Positions 1 through 6,986 of a DNA stretch of 64,000 nucleotides are shown in pieces (within the stretch, counting starts at the first letter, position 1; each line of letters opens with the position of its first letter). The stretch lies in NCBI GenBank assembly GCA_016744855.1, contig JADGDO010000006.1, positions 14,814-78,813 of the forward strand. The letters run 5' to 3'. The notes below the pieces were generated by a model that worked only from the letters and a program-made list of their open reading frames with translations, had not been told where the DNA came from and did no database searches. The translations under genes were made by a program, and so were the position numbers. The DNA is from Candidatus Fermentibacteraceae bacterium. Its GTDB lineage: Bacteria; Fermentibacterota; Fermentibacteria; Fermentibacterales; JCC-6.

Positions 1-8
1 CATCACCG

Positions 9-806
9 ATGTTGCACTTGAGAGCGGATACCGGTAAAATTAATAAGATAAATAGTGACTCGTTCATCGATCAGGACGGATCGGATTTCACAATACTTAG
101 TCCTAAACTTTCAGCTTGCTTTGGGAGAGATGAACATGATGGATTCTATATAGGAGATGTGCTACTAAGTGGATTTCCGTTTTACTCCTGGCATGGTGAC
201 GCATCACTCTCCTTTCGAGTACCCTTGGATTTCTTCTCGTTGGAGGCTATTGAACAAAACAGGGAATCAGACCTCACCATTACTATTTACGGTGATGTGA
301 CAATCGCTGTGATGGAAGAAGTTCGGGCTGAGAACTCATTTCTTGGGAAAATAACAGGATACACCAGAGGAGAACTTTCCTTATCATTTAAAATCCCTCA
401 GTCTATCTGGGTGAACAATGTTCTTGGGAGGATAGGGCACAGAAAGTTTCATTTGTTGGAGCTTGATCTGTCCCGGAGTTGTCAAATTCAGACAGCTCTC
501 GAGTACATTGGGAAAATGGAAGTTGCCTTGGATTCACATAATTATGAACAAGTGGCTGTACTCACTAGGGAATTGATTGATTTTCTTTCAAAAAAATATC
601 TTGCAGAGAAAGGTATTAGTAATAGTGAAAGGTGGAAGAGAGCTTCGGGTAGATTGAAACACCTAGCTGCACTTTTCATGCATAAGGAGGATATTGGAGA
701 CAGGAAAGGAATTGAAATTGTAATGCACAGAAATGATGCTGAATATCTCCTTTTGATGTCTCAGGCGATCATCCGATATGTTCAGGAGATTGTAAAAGAG
801 GGATAG
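9..806 (+). CDS. Hypothetical protein with Abi-C/HEPN-like C-terminus (5' end probably outside window)
   Basis: I do not recognise the N-terminal two thirds (about 190 residues, beta-rich, no signal peptide). The last 90 residues are helical: a stretch around 170-200 is followed by 'HRNDAEYLLLMSQAIIRYV'. This resembles the C-terminal helices of abortive-infection (Abi-C) and HEPN-type proteins, in which a conserved His/Arg region precedes a 'dA..ll..a..i..yl' helix. No clear Rx4-6H HEPN catalytic motif is visible, so the assignment is weak. The frame is open to the window edge and no ribosome-binding site precedes the ATG at 9, so the real start may lie upstream. It sits 33 bp before a PIN-domain gene on the same strand, which fits RNase-type defence or toxin cargo. 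Confidence 0.55.
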   Translation: MLHLRADTGKINKINSDSFIDQDGSDFTILSPKLSACFGRDEHDGFYIGDVLLSGFPFYSWHGDASLSFRVPLDFFSLEAIEQNRESDLTITIYGDVTIAVMEEVRAENSFLGKITGYTRGELSLSFKIPQSIWVNNVLGRIGHRKFHLLELDLSRSCQIQTALEYIGKMEVALDSHNYEQVAVLTRELIDFLSKKYLAEKGISNSERWKRASGRLKHLAALFMHKEDIGDRKGIEIVMHRNDAEYLLLMSQAIIRYVQEIVKEG

Positions 807-839
807 TTCTTTTCGTGAAAATAATTACTGGAGAGATTG

Positions 840-1733
840 ATGTACCACTTATTTATTGATACCTGTGTTTGGATTGATTTAGCAGTTACTCAAGATTCTC
901 TCATACCAAAACTCTTAAGGTTAATCGAGAGTGGTAAAGTCAAGATTGTTGTTCCTGAGCTAGTCAAGCGTGAATGGGATCGCAATCTAGGAAAAATCAT
1001 TTCCCAGATTACTAAGAAGGTTGTTGACTTACGACGTAGTTCTATTACTTATTTGTCTTTTATAGAAAAAAGTGAACATGAAGATTTTAGAGCCTATCTC
1101 ACGTCAGTGAACCCCCAGATAATGGGTAAAAATCTTGCAGAAAACCGCATACAAAAGATAGAGAGCATTCTCGATTCTGAAAGCAGTTTGCGAATTCCAA
1201 CATCCACCTTGAGCAAAGACATTGCAGTTGACTATGCCCTTCAAAAAAAGGCCCCTTTCCATATGAGGAATAGTATGGCAGATGCCTTAATATTTTTCAC
1301 AGTTGTTGAATGGGTGAACAATAACAATCCTGATAAATCAATTTTTGTTACGCACAATACAAAAGATTTTTCTGATGAGAGAGACAGTCCTTCAGATGAT
1401 TCGTTTTTAGAGAGACTAGCACCGGATTTACAGCAACACGTGAACGAAAATAAGTTTAAATTCGCTTCTATATTTGCCAAAGTGATTAACGAAATTGAAC
1501 AATCTTTGGTCACCGATGAAGAACTAAGAATAAGCGAATCAGTAGTTAAACGGATTCGAGAACAAGACGATTATCTTCAACTGCTTATATCGACCGACGG
1601 TATAAGAGATATTCTCAAGCAGCAAGAAAGCATAAAAGAATTGATGTCGAGTAGCGGTATGGAAAAATATCTCAAACAGCAAGATGAGATGAAAGAATTG
1701 ATGTCGAGCATCTTAATGACAAAAATGCATTGA
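840..1733 (+). CDS. PIN-domain ribonuclease-like protein (DUF4935 type)
   Basis: The N-terminal half has PIN-domain hallmarks. There is an early strand with Asp7 ('LFIDTCVWIDL'), a Glu in 'VPELVKREWD', an Asp in 'NSMADALIFF' and the terminal 'FVTHNTKDFSD' strand. Together they give the acidic metal-binding set of PIN nucleases, which cleave RNA with Mg/Mn. The C-terminal third is helical and contains an imperfect tandem repeat built on 'KQQ(E/D).(I/M)KELMSS'. I chose ATG 840 over the TTG at 837 because a GGAG lies 6-7 nt upstream. A neighbouring reading frame stays open beyond the stop (1720-1857), so the original protein may have been longer. The gene lies in the recombinase-linked island beside an Abi-C-like gene, so a defence or toxin role is inferred, not shown. 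Confidence 0.7.
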   Translation: MYHLFIDTCVWIDLAVTQDSLIPKLLRLIESGKVKIVVPELVKREWDRNLGKIISQITKKVVDLRRSSITYLSFIEKSEHEDFRAYLTSVNPQIMGKNLAENRIQKIESILDSESSLRIPTSTLSKDIAVDYALQKKAPFHMRNSMADALIFFTVVEWVNNNNPDKSIFVTHNTKDFSDERDSPSDDSFLERLAPDLQQHVNENKFKFASIFAKVINEIEQSLVTDEELRISESVVKRIREQDDYLQLLISTDGIRDILKQQESIKELMSSSGMEKYLKQQDEMKELMSSILMTKMH

Positions 1734-1857
1734 AAGCAATAATGTGTTTATTGGTAAAACTAGTTCAGTAGAATCCTCTTCCGTTATATCTGAATTGAGT
1801 AATATTGACCAGATCCAAGAGTCCATGCATACTCCGAATTCCTTGCTTAACAGTTGA
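1720..1857 (+). other. Possible frameshifted 3' continuation of the PIN gene
   Basis: This frame overlaps the last 14 bases of the PIN gene and stays open for about 45 codons. It has a plausible polar composition (Ser, Glu, Asn, Ile) including 'SNIDQIQESMHT', which loosely recalls the KQQxxIKELMS repeats of the upstream protein. It has no start or ribosome-binding site of its own. It may be the displaced tail of the PIN gene after an indel, or simply an open frame in AT-rich DNA. Confidence 0.25.
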
Positions 1858-1891
1858 TTGATGATTCCGGTTTAAATAGGAAGTGGAATTA

Positions 1892-2335
1892 ATGGGAAAA
1901 TCGAAAGATAGGGCATTACTCCCAGGCAGTTATGGTTTACCATCTCTTAGTGAAGAAACCGATTTTGATATTGAAATTGAGATTACTGAAACTGAGTCTA
2001 TAGAAAAGCGATTAGATGATTTTGCCTCAATTGCTGGGAAAGCAGTGTTCCGTTATACGTCAGCTGTAGATTCCTTATTAGGAGAGACTGAGAGCAGTAT
2101 CTTTTACAAGAAATATGCACTTTGGAAAAGGCTTCAAGTTCTTCAAAGTAATTATCAAACAACAAGTAGTGAACTGGTAGAGATCGAAAAAGAAGGTTCT
2201 GAGCTGAGCAAGGAAGAAGAAAATCTTTTACTTGATTTCGGAAGCCTTTATGAAGAATGCGATTCACATGAGAGAGGAGAGCTTTTAGAAAAATATGGCC
2301 ATCTTACGAAAATGTGGATTAATCGCCAGGGTTAG
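1892..2335 (+). CDS. Small acidic helical protein upstream of the recombinase
   Basis: A 147-residue protein starting 'MGKSKDRALL'. ATG 1892 has AGGAAG about 8 nt upstream, so it is preferred over the in-frame GTG at 1883. The protein is rich in Glu, Leu and Ser. The second half is predicted helical or coiled ('SSELVEIEKEGSELSKEEEN'). No domain is recognised and there is no signal peptide or membrane segment. Its 3' end overlaps the serine recombinase gene by 41 bases in another frame, so the two are probably co-transcribed and translationally linked. A role as a recombination accessory factor (directionality factor or regulator) is possible from position alone. Confidence 0.55.
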   Translation: MGKSKDRALLPGSYGLPSLSEETDFDIEIEITETESIEKRLDDFASIAGKAVFRYTSAVDSLLGETESSIFYKKYALWKRLQVLQSNYQTTSSELVEIEKEGSELSKEEENLLLDFGSLYEECDSHERGELLEKYGHLTKMWINRQG

Positions 2336-3953
2336 TACTCTTGATCAAGCAAGGATAAAAGAGGGATCTATTGCCACTCAGCTTGATTTGATGAGGAATC
2401 ACATCGAGTACAAGAATAATATCACGGATAGTGAATCTGCTAAATGGGAAGAAGTATCTAGTTATGTTCTTGAGGGAATCTCTGGGAGCAAATCTGTTAA
2501 GAGTGAAGAATTCGATCAGCTATACCGTGATATTGAAACCGGTGCAATTAACACAGTCCTCTGTTCCAGATTAGATAGAGTCAGTCGTTCAATTAAAGAT
2601 TTCGTTGATTTCTTCGATTTCCTGAAGAAACATAATATTGAGTTTGTCAGTGTTTTGCAGGAACTCGATACAACCTCTGTATATGGTCGCTTCATTACCT
2701 ATGTATTGATGGCTTTGGCTGAGCTTGAGAGAGAGCAGACATCTGAGAGGATGAAGGTTAGCAAGAGGGTTAGAGCTGAGAAGGGGAGATGGACTGGTGG
2801 ATTAACCCCCCTTGGATATGACCTTGGTGAGAATAAAGGTGAGCTTACTGTAAATGAGGACGAGGCAACGATTGTAAGACACATATTTTATTCATACCTG
2901 AAGCTTGGTTCAATCAGGAAAGTAGCAACTCTCTTGAACAGAGAAGGATACACTACCAAGATCAGGACATCTGAGCTGGGCAATAAATCGGGTGGTAGCA
3001 AATTCAATTCAGAGAATGTCCGAAGAACCTTGCACGATAAAAAATATATCGGAATTCAGCAGATCAACAAAAAGAATATATATAAGGAGCAGGAAGACCT
3101 TGAGGAGAATCAACGCTATGCTGAAGTGGATGCACTTTGGGAATCAATACTTGATGGGGATGTGTTTTATGATGTTCAGGATCTGCTCAATATTGGGAAG
3201 AGCTCTGGTCATAATGCTGTTGCTCGGGGGAAACATACTTACCTGCTCTCTGGGCTTTTGTATTGTGGAAAATGTTTGAGTAAGATGAAAGCCGAATCCA
3301 CGAAGAAATCTGAAGAAAAGAGATACTTCCGTTACGTCTGTCGGAATGAAGACTGTTTAGTTTCATCTACTCCTGCAGAGAAGATTGAGAAAGCTGTAAT
3401 TGAGAATGTTACTGAGCTAGCATTTAAACCGGAAATACTTTCTAAAATTATTACCGAGACGAATAAGAGGATAAGCTCTAACCTCCCCAGGTGGAGAAAA
3501 GAGATACAGGTATTGAACAGATCTGTGAAGAAAACATCTGGGCGAATAATAACTCTCATGTACAGTCACGGAGAGGTTGATGGGGATGCTCAGAGGGAGA
3601 TTGGCATGGAGCTTGATAAATTAAGCAAGAGTAAAGAAAAAGAAGTTAGATCCATTTCAAAGCTTGAGAATCAGATTAAGGAATGTAGCAGTAATAAGAT
3701 AATTACTGAAGCAGTGATGGTTGCTTTGGATCAATTCAACTCTTCAATAGGTACACTCAACTCCCACGACAGAAAGAAACTTATTGGGAAAGTGGTTAAC
3801 AAAGTGTATTGGGATGGGGCTAGGGGACTGAGGATAGCCATGTACGCGAACAGCGCACTTTATGACCCATCGGTGTTAACCGGGGAAACAAAGTGCGCTG
3901 AGCGACATGATTGGCGCCTCGAGGAGGACTTGAACCTCCGACCTAGTGGTTAA
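2295..3953 (+). CDS. Large serine recombinase (site-specific integrase)
   Basis: A 552-residue large serine recombinase. The catalytic resolvase domain (about 1-160) has the nucleophile Ser14 in 'IARVSTLDQ', the 'SRLDRVSRS' active-site arginines and the long helix 'ALAELEREQTSERMK'. A recombinase domain follows ('TGGLTPLGYDL', about 175-280). A zinc ribbon comes next (about 318-353: CGKC ... CRNEDC), then a coiled coil (about 380-460) typical of phage-integrase-type members, which integrate and excise circular DNA between attP and attB. The gene overlaps the upstream small gene by 41 bases. The 3' end is unusual: codons 540-552 (WRLEEDLNLRPSG) and the stop are the antisense strand of a tRNA-Asn gene, beginning exactly at its CCA. 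This suggests the host junction supplies the terminus of the protein. Confidence 0.93.
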   Translation: MAILRKCGLIARVSTLDQARIKEGSIATQLDLMRNHIEYKNNITDSESAKWEEVSSYVLEGISGSKSVKSEEFDQLYRDIETGAINTVLCSRLDRVSRSIKDFVDFFDFLKKHNIEFVSVLQELDTTSVYGRFITYVLMALAELEREQTSERMKVSKRVRAEKGRWTGGLTPLGYDLGENKGELTVNEDEATIVRHIFYSYLKLGSIRKVATLLNREGYTTKIRTSELGNKSGGSKFNSENVRRTLHDKKYIGIQQINKKNIYKEQEDLEENQRYAEVDALWESILDGDVFYDVQDLLNIGKSSGHNAVARGKHTYLLSGLLYCGKCLSKMKAESTKKSEEKRYFRYVCRNEDCLVSSTPAEKIEKAVIENVTELAFKPEILSKIITETNKRISSNLPRWRKEIQVLNRSVKKTSGRIITLMYSHGEVDGDAQREIGMELDKLSKSKEKEVRSISKLENQIKECSSNKIITEAVMVALDQFNSSIGTLNSHDRKKLIGKVVNKVYWDGARGLRIAMYANSALYDPSVLTGETKCAERHDWRLEEDLNLRPSG

Positions 3954-3987
3954 CAGCCACCCGCTCTGCCAACTGAGCTATCGAGGC
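3912..3987 (-). tRNA. tRNA-Asn (anticodon GUU), CCA encoded
   Basis: Read on the minus strand from 3987, the gene folds as a full cloverleaf. The acceptor GCCTCGA pairs perfectly with TCGAGGC. The D-stem is GCTC/GAGC, the anticodon stem GGTGG/CCACT with loop CTGTTAA (anticodon GTT), and the T-arm GGAGG-TTCAAGT-CCTCC. Discriminator G is followed by an encoded CCA at 3914-3912. The tRNA lies antisense to the end of the serine recombinase gene and marks the island boundary. A good promoter sits just upstream, so the gene should stay expressed after integration on its 3' side. Confidence 0.97.
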
Positions 3988-4003
3988 ACTGCGCCGAGGC
4001 GGT

Positions 4004-4032
4004 AATATTGGGGGCTTAACGCAGTTTGTCAA
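4004..4032 (-). promoter_or_regulatory. Promoter for tRNA-Asn
   Basis: On the minus strand a perfect TTGACA (4032-4027) is followed by a 17-bp spacer and AATATT (4009-4004). This puts transcription start about 10 bases before the tRNA 5' end at 3987. It lies on the chromosomal side of the tRNA, outside the presumed integrated element. Confidence 0.7.
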
Positions 4033-4067
4033 TAGAAAACCCGAGGCATTTGCCTCGGGTTTTCTAT
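4032..4067 (-). terminator. Rho-independent terminator of the 4082-5059 gene
   Basis: A perfect 17-bp inverted repeat with its two arms at 4032-4048 and 4051-4067. The GC core is CCCGAGGC/GCCTCGGG, flanked by AAAA and TTTT. It begins 14 bases after the stop codon of the minus-strand propeller gene and separates it from the tRNA-Asn promoter. The symmetry means it could also work on the plus strand. Confidence 0.88.
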
Positions 4068-4081
4068 AAGAGCTTAGATCT

Positions 4082-5059
4082 CTATATCTTCACTAATTCA
4101 AGAGTCTCTGTTGCTCCCTGATCATCTCTGATGACAAACACATATGTGCCTGAAGGTGCAGATGAATTCCATGTCCAGGATTCCTGGAAGTTATCGGATT
4201 CCACCTGACGACCATGCATATCAAAGACTGTAACAGAAGCATTAACTCCGGGTGCCTGGATTGTCATTGCACCACTGAAAGGATTTGATGAAGGAGTAAC
4301 TGTGAGACCTTGTACACCGTGGTTACCACCTTCAATACCATCTGTAAGATCAACTTTGTAGATCTTGTCTGCGTCGACGTCACTTACCCAGAGGAAGCCA
4401 TCCGGATCAAGAGCCATTCCTCTTGCATTGGGAATGAGGCTTATATCGATGTAATCGACCATAGTGTTGTCATTATCGTAGCATTTAATCGCAATGCTTG
4501 TGTTCTCAGAAGCAACCCAAACAACACTGTCTGCAGTATTTACAGCAATGTCACAGGTCTGGCTGTAGCCCATGAGGTATGTGAAGTTAGTTCTGGTAGT
4601 AATGCCTGGAAGAGTGTAATAGTAAACTCTGTTCTGATTTCTGGAACCGAGATAAAGATGGTTACCGCTCGCGCTGAGTCCCGTCACCGACGAGACAGGG
4701 TTTCCTCAACCACCACAGAGGTCGACCATACCCTGGTAAGAACCTTCCGGTGTGAACTTGTAAACGTATCCGTTGGTCAGGTACCAACCACCGCAGAGAA
4801 CCATGTTGTTGGTTTCTGAGTAGGCAAGACCGGTAGGAACGATTGTGGCCAGGTGATCGAAATAGAAACTGCTGATCACGTCACCTGTTGCTGGATCAAT
4901 TTCGTAGACATAGTCAGTTACGGCATCCTGAGCCCAAAGTGAACCGTCACCCCATGCAAGACCTGATATGTTTGTATCAGGAGCATCAAGAGTGGACACA
5001 ATTGCTTTAGCGGATGCAGCAGCCGCTATAATCAAAAGCAGACAGAGCATTTTACGCAT
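4082..5059 (-). CDS. Secreted beta-propeller with in-frame UGA: candidate selenoprotein with sorting domain
   Basis: One 326-codon gene interrupted by a single in-frame TGA at 4708-4706 (codon 118); the same frame continues to 4082. A signal peptide ('MRKMLCLLLIIAAAASAKA', start preceded by AAGGAG) leads into NHL-like propeller repeats ('GLAWGDGSLW', 'GLSASGNHLYLG', 'GMALDPDGFLWVSD'). A type IX-like sorting domain closes the protein ('NPFSGAMTI', 'VTVFDMHGRQV', 'SGTYVFVI'). The UGA context reads DLCGG-UGA-GNP, so recoding as selenocysteine would give a C-x-x-U redox motif. An 8-bp hairpin with a GGU loop follows 9 nt after the UGA (separate entry). Trp or Gly at the position would also fit the fold; UGA being a normal stop in this genome argues against general reassignment. 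A pseudogene with one nonsense change is the main alternative. Confidence 0.75.
4678..4696 (-). promoter_or_regulatory. SECIS-like hairpin downstream of in-frame UGA
   Basis: In the mRNA, nine nucleotides after the UGA at 4708-4706, GUCUCGUC (4696-4689) pairs with GACGGGAC (4685-4678) around a GGU triloop (4688-4686). That is eight pairs, one of them G-U. The loop starts 17 nt past the UGA. Bacterial SECIS elements are short stems inside the coding region, just after the UGA, with a G early in a small apical loop and the loop roughly 16-37 nt downstream. This hairpin meets those rules. Function is inferred. Confidence 0.5.
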
Positions 5060-5307
5060 AGCGTATCTCCTTGAAAAAGGTTAAGTATAGTACCAATAGC
5101 AAAAATACTAGGTTTCTAGAAACGAAACAAGACTACCCCCAAAGCCACTAAAATACCAAATACTCATAAAGCGATTAAAAATAAACTAGTAAACTAGTAG
5201 GAAAAACAAATACAATATTACCAATTCAAATTTCAAACACCTTGCACACTTTACTTGATAAACAAAAAGCTTTCTTATGAGTTCCTGGAAGAAGGAAACC
5301 GGTGGTT

Positions 5308-5976
5308 TCAGAGGTTGTTCAGAATCAGTGATACAGGCCAGTTCTTACCAGTGCAGTAAAGAACTCCATCATCGCCTGCGGCAATACCGTTGAGTACACC
5401 GCCTGTAGAAGGAATAACATTCTGGAGATTGATGAAGCTTTTAACATGACAGTTTGCAGGATCAATGAAGAGGATTCTTGTAGTGCGCCATTGATTGGCA
5501 AGTATTAAACCATTACGATACTCGAGTTCATTCAGGAAATACTGAGGTTCACCGTTAAGGGTGACCGACATTGAATCAGTGACAGAGAAGTCTTCAGGAT
5601 CTCTGAATCGCAATACAGATGTACCATCGCTCTGAACCAGAAAATCCCCTGTATTGCAAATACCCCAACCCTCGGTGTTTAAATAAAATTCATCAATAAT
5701 TGTCATTGTCCATGGATTAAGAAAGAAAGCGATATTCTCTCTCCAGGTGAGTAGACAAACTGTTGAATCATTTACGAAAGTAAAACCTTCCGCAAAGATT
5801 GAATCCGGAAGAGAAAGCAGTTCCAGTACTTCACCTGTCTGAGGATCTGTTTTTCTGAAAGATGATTGGCCGTAAATACCGGTGCTTTCCCAAATAAAAC
5901 CATCGTGGAATTCAAGGCCTTGAGTGAAAGCACCCGGGTCGTGGGGAATAATCCCCAAAACACCGGGTGCCATCAT
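5308..5976 (-). CDS. Glutaminyl-peptide cyclotransferase (glutamine cyclotransferase family)
   Basis: Matches the plant/bacterial-type glutaminyl cyclase family, a five-bladed propeller that converts N-terminal Gln to pyroglutamate on exported peptides. Recognisable motifs are 'GAFTQGLEFHDG', 'ESTGIYGQSSFRK', 'TGEVLELLSLPDSIFAEG', 'LTWRENIAFF' and the late 'LNELEYRNGLILANQW'. The first ATG (5976) falls inside a hydrophobic run. The same frame upstream reads 'RGKSIVFSLLFALMMAPGVLG', which is a good signal peptide but has no ATG, GTG or TTG; only ATA 6003 or CTG 5991 is available. The true start may therefore be non-canonical and further upstream. It follows the M48 protease and SH3 genes in one operon, consistent with envelope protein processing. 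Confidence 0.85.
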   Translation of the reverse strand: MMAPGVLGIIPHDPGAFTQGLEFHDGFIWESTGIYGQSSFRKTDPQTGEVLELLSLPDSIFAEGFTFVNDSTVCLLTWRENIAFFLNPWTMTIIDEFYLNTEGWGICNTGDFLVQSDGTSVLRFRDPEDFSVTDSMSVTLNGEPQYFLNELEYRNGLILANQWRTTRILFIDPANCHVKSFINLQNVIPSTGGVLNGIAAGDDGVLYCTGKNWPVSLILNNL

Positions 5977-5999
5977 AAGAGCAAATAGCAGGGAGAAAA

Positions 6000-6986
6000 C
6001 TATACTCTTCCCCCGGATCCACGATTTGTTGATGCCGGGTTGTCGTCTGCTGATGTTCTGTCATCTGATGAGCTTCTGTCTCCTGAGGATGTTCTTCCTC
6101 TGGACTCTGGCTGTGTTGTTCCTGCATTCAAATATCTGTCTGTGAACCTGGCTGTTCTTACTGCAATCTCCTCCGTAGAAGGTGAAGACAATGAGCTTGA
6201 TTCGATCTCTTCCATTACCCACTGAGCGCGGTCTGATGGGGCAGGATGGGTCTGCCAGAAACCGGGGCCGCTTGTGTCTGTATGCTCAGTCATTCTGGCT
6301 AGAACAACAGCGAGAGCGGCTGGGTCGTAACCTGATCGTGCAAGAATGTGTACAGCCAGACTGTCTGCCTGCTGTTCTGAATCGCGGCTGTAACCGCGTG
6401 TTACAAGATTCATTGTTACATCATCAACGATGTCTCCGTAGCTTTCTGAAAGCTCCTGCACGTCACTACTGCCCAGGTGTTGTGCACCCTCATGGCCGAG
6501 AGTTGTCCACGCTGAGGTGAGCTTTGCTTTTTCTACAGATTGAATTCCGTGCCTGAGGGCAATGTGAGCGGCCTCGTGTGCCAGTATTGCTGCAAGCTCG
6601 TCTTCATTTTGAGCTACATTACAAAGCCCTTTGTTAAGCAGAACAATTCCTCCTGGGCAGGAAAGGGCATTTATGTTCATGTCATCGAGTATCATGAAGT
6701 GCCAGCCACCATACGTGAATGGAAGGGGAGAGAAGCCTGCGATTACCGCTCCGATTTCATTTACATACTGAACTGCATCCCAGTTCATCATCGGGTTGGA
6801 TGTTGCAAGAATGTTTGCAGCAACTGCTCTTCCGATGTAATACTCTTCGGTTGCGGTTATCTCGCGATTGGCTTCATCAAAAGCCTCATAGACATTGACA
6901 GCGCTTGCAACTTCATCGCTTTCAACGAAGTCTGTGATGTCACCGAGACCGAAAGCAACCATTGCAATTATAAGAATTGTTGTCAT
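6000..6986 (-). CDS. M48-family zinc metalloprotease, exported
   Basis: Starts with a short signal-type hydrophobic segment ('MTTILIIAMVAFGLG'). The zincin motif HEAAH is at residues 137-141 and the third-ligand region is 'SEQQADSLAVHIL', as in M48 proteases of the BepA/Oma1/LoiP type that work on envelope proteins. 'SCPGGIVLLNKGL' before the HExxH and 'TSGPGFWQTHPAPSDRAQWV' after it are classic M48 signatures. The last 60 residues are a low-complexity Ser/Thr/Asp/Arg-rich tail. The start overlaps the SH3 gene stop by 4 bp (translational coupling) and the gene is followed closely by the glutaminyl cyclase. It probably trims or degrades periplasmic or outer-membrane proteins. Confidence 0.92.
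   Translation of the reverse strand: MTTILIIAMVAFGLGDITDFVESDEVASAVNVYEAFDEANREITATEEYYIGRAVAANILATSNPMMNWDAVQYVNEIGAVIAGFSPLPFTYGGWHFMILDDMNINALSCPGGIVLLNKGLCNVAQNEDELAAILAHEAAHIALRHGIQSVEKAKLTSAWTTLGHEGAQHLGSSDVQELSESYGDIVDDVTMNLVTRGYSRDSEQQADSLAVHILARSGYDPAALAVVLARMTEHTDTSGPGFWQTHPAPSDRAQWVMEEIESSSLSSPSTEEIAVRTARFTDRYLNAGTTQPESRGRTSSGDRSSSDDRTSADDNPASTNRGSGGRV

Larger units (their letters stand above)
1..3914. mobile_element. Right end of an integrative element abutting tRNA-Asn
   Basis: This stretch lies on the 3' side of a tRNA-Asn gene and ends with a large serine recombinase whose reading frame runs into that tRNA gene. It also carries a PIN-domain gene and two genes I do not recognise as housekeeping functions. 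This is the usual layout of a genomic island: recombinase at the edge, cargo behind it. The left end is outside the window, so no att repeat pair can be shown. The exact junction could be anywhere from the tRNA CCA (3912) to inside the tRNA (up to about 3953). That it is an island is inferred from gene content and the tRNA edge. Confidence 0.65.

Noticed and set aside
4310-4819. Plus-strand 169-codon frame over the propeller gene
   Set aside because: Shadow of the minus-strand gene with no domain, no ribosome-binding site, and it spans the region coding for conserved propeller motifs on the other strand.
4082-5059. Two separate genes, 4082-4687 and 4706-5059
   Set aside because: They are in the same frame, separated only by one TGA and six sense codons. 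Signal peptide and sorting domain lie at opposite ends and propeller repeats run across the break.
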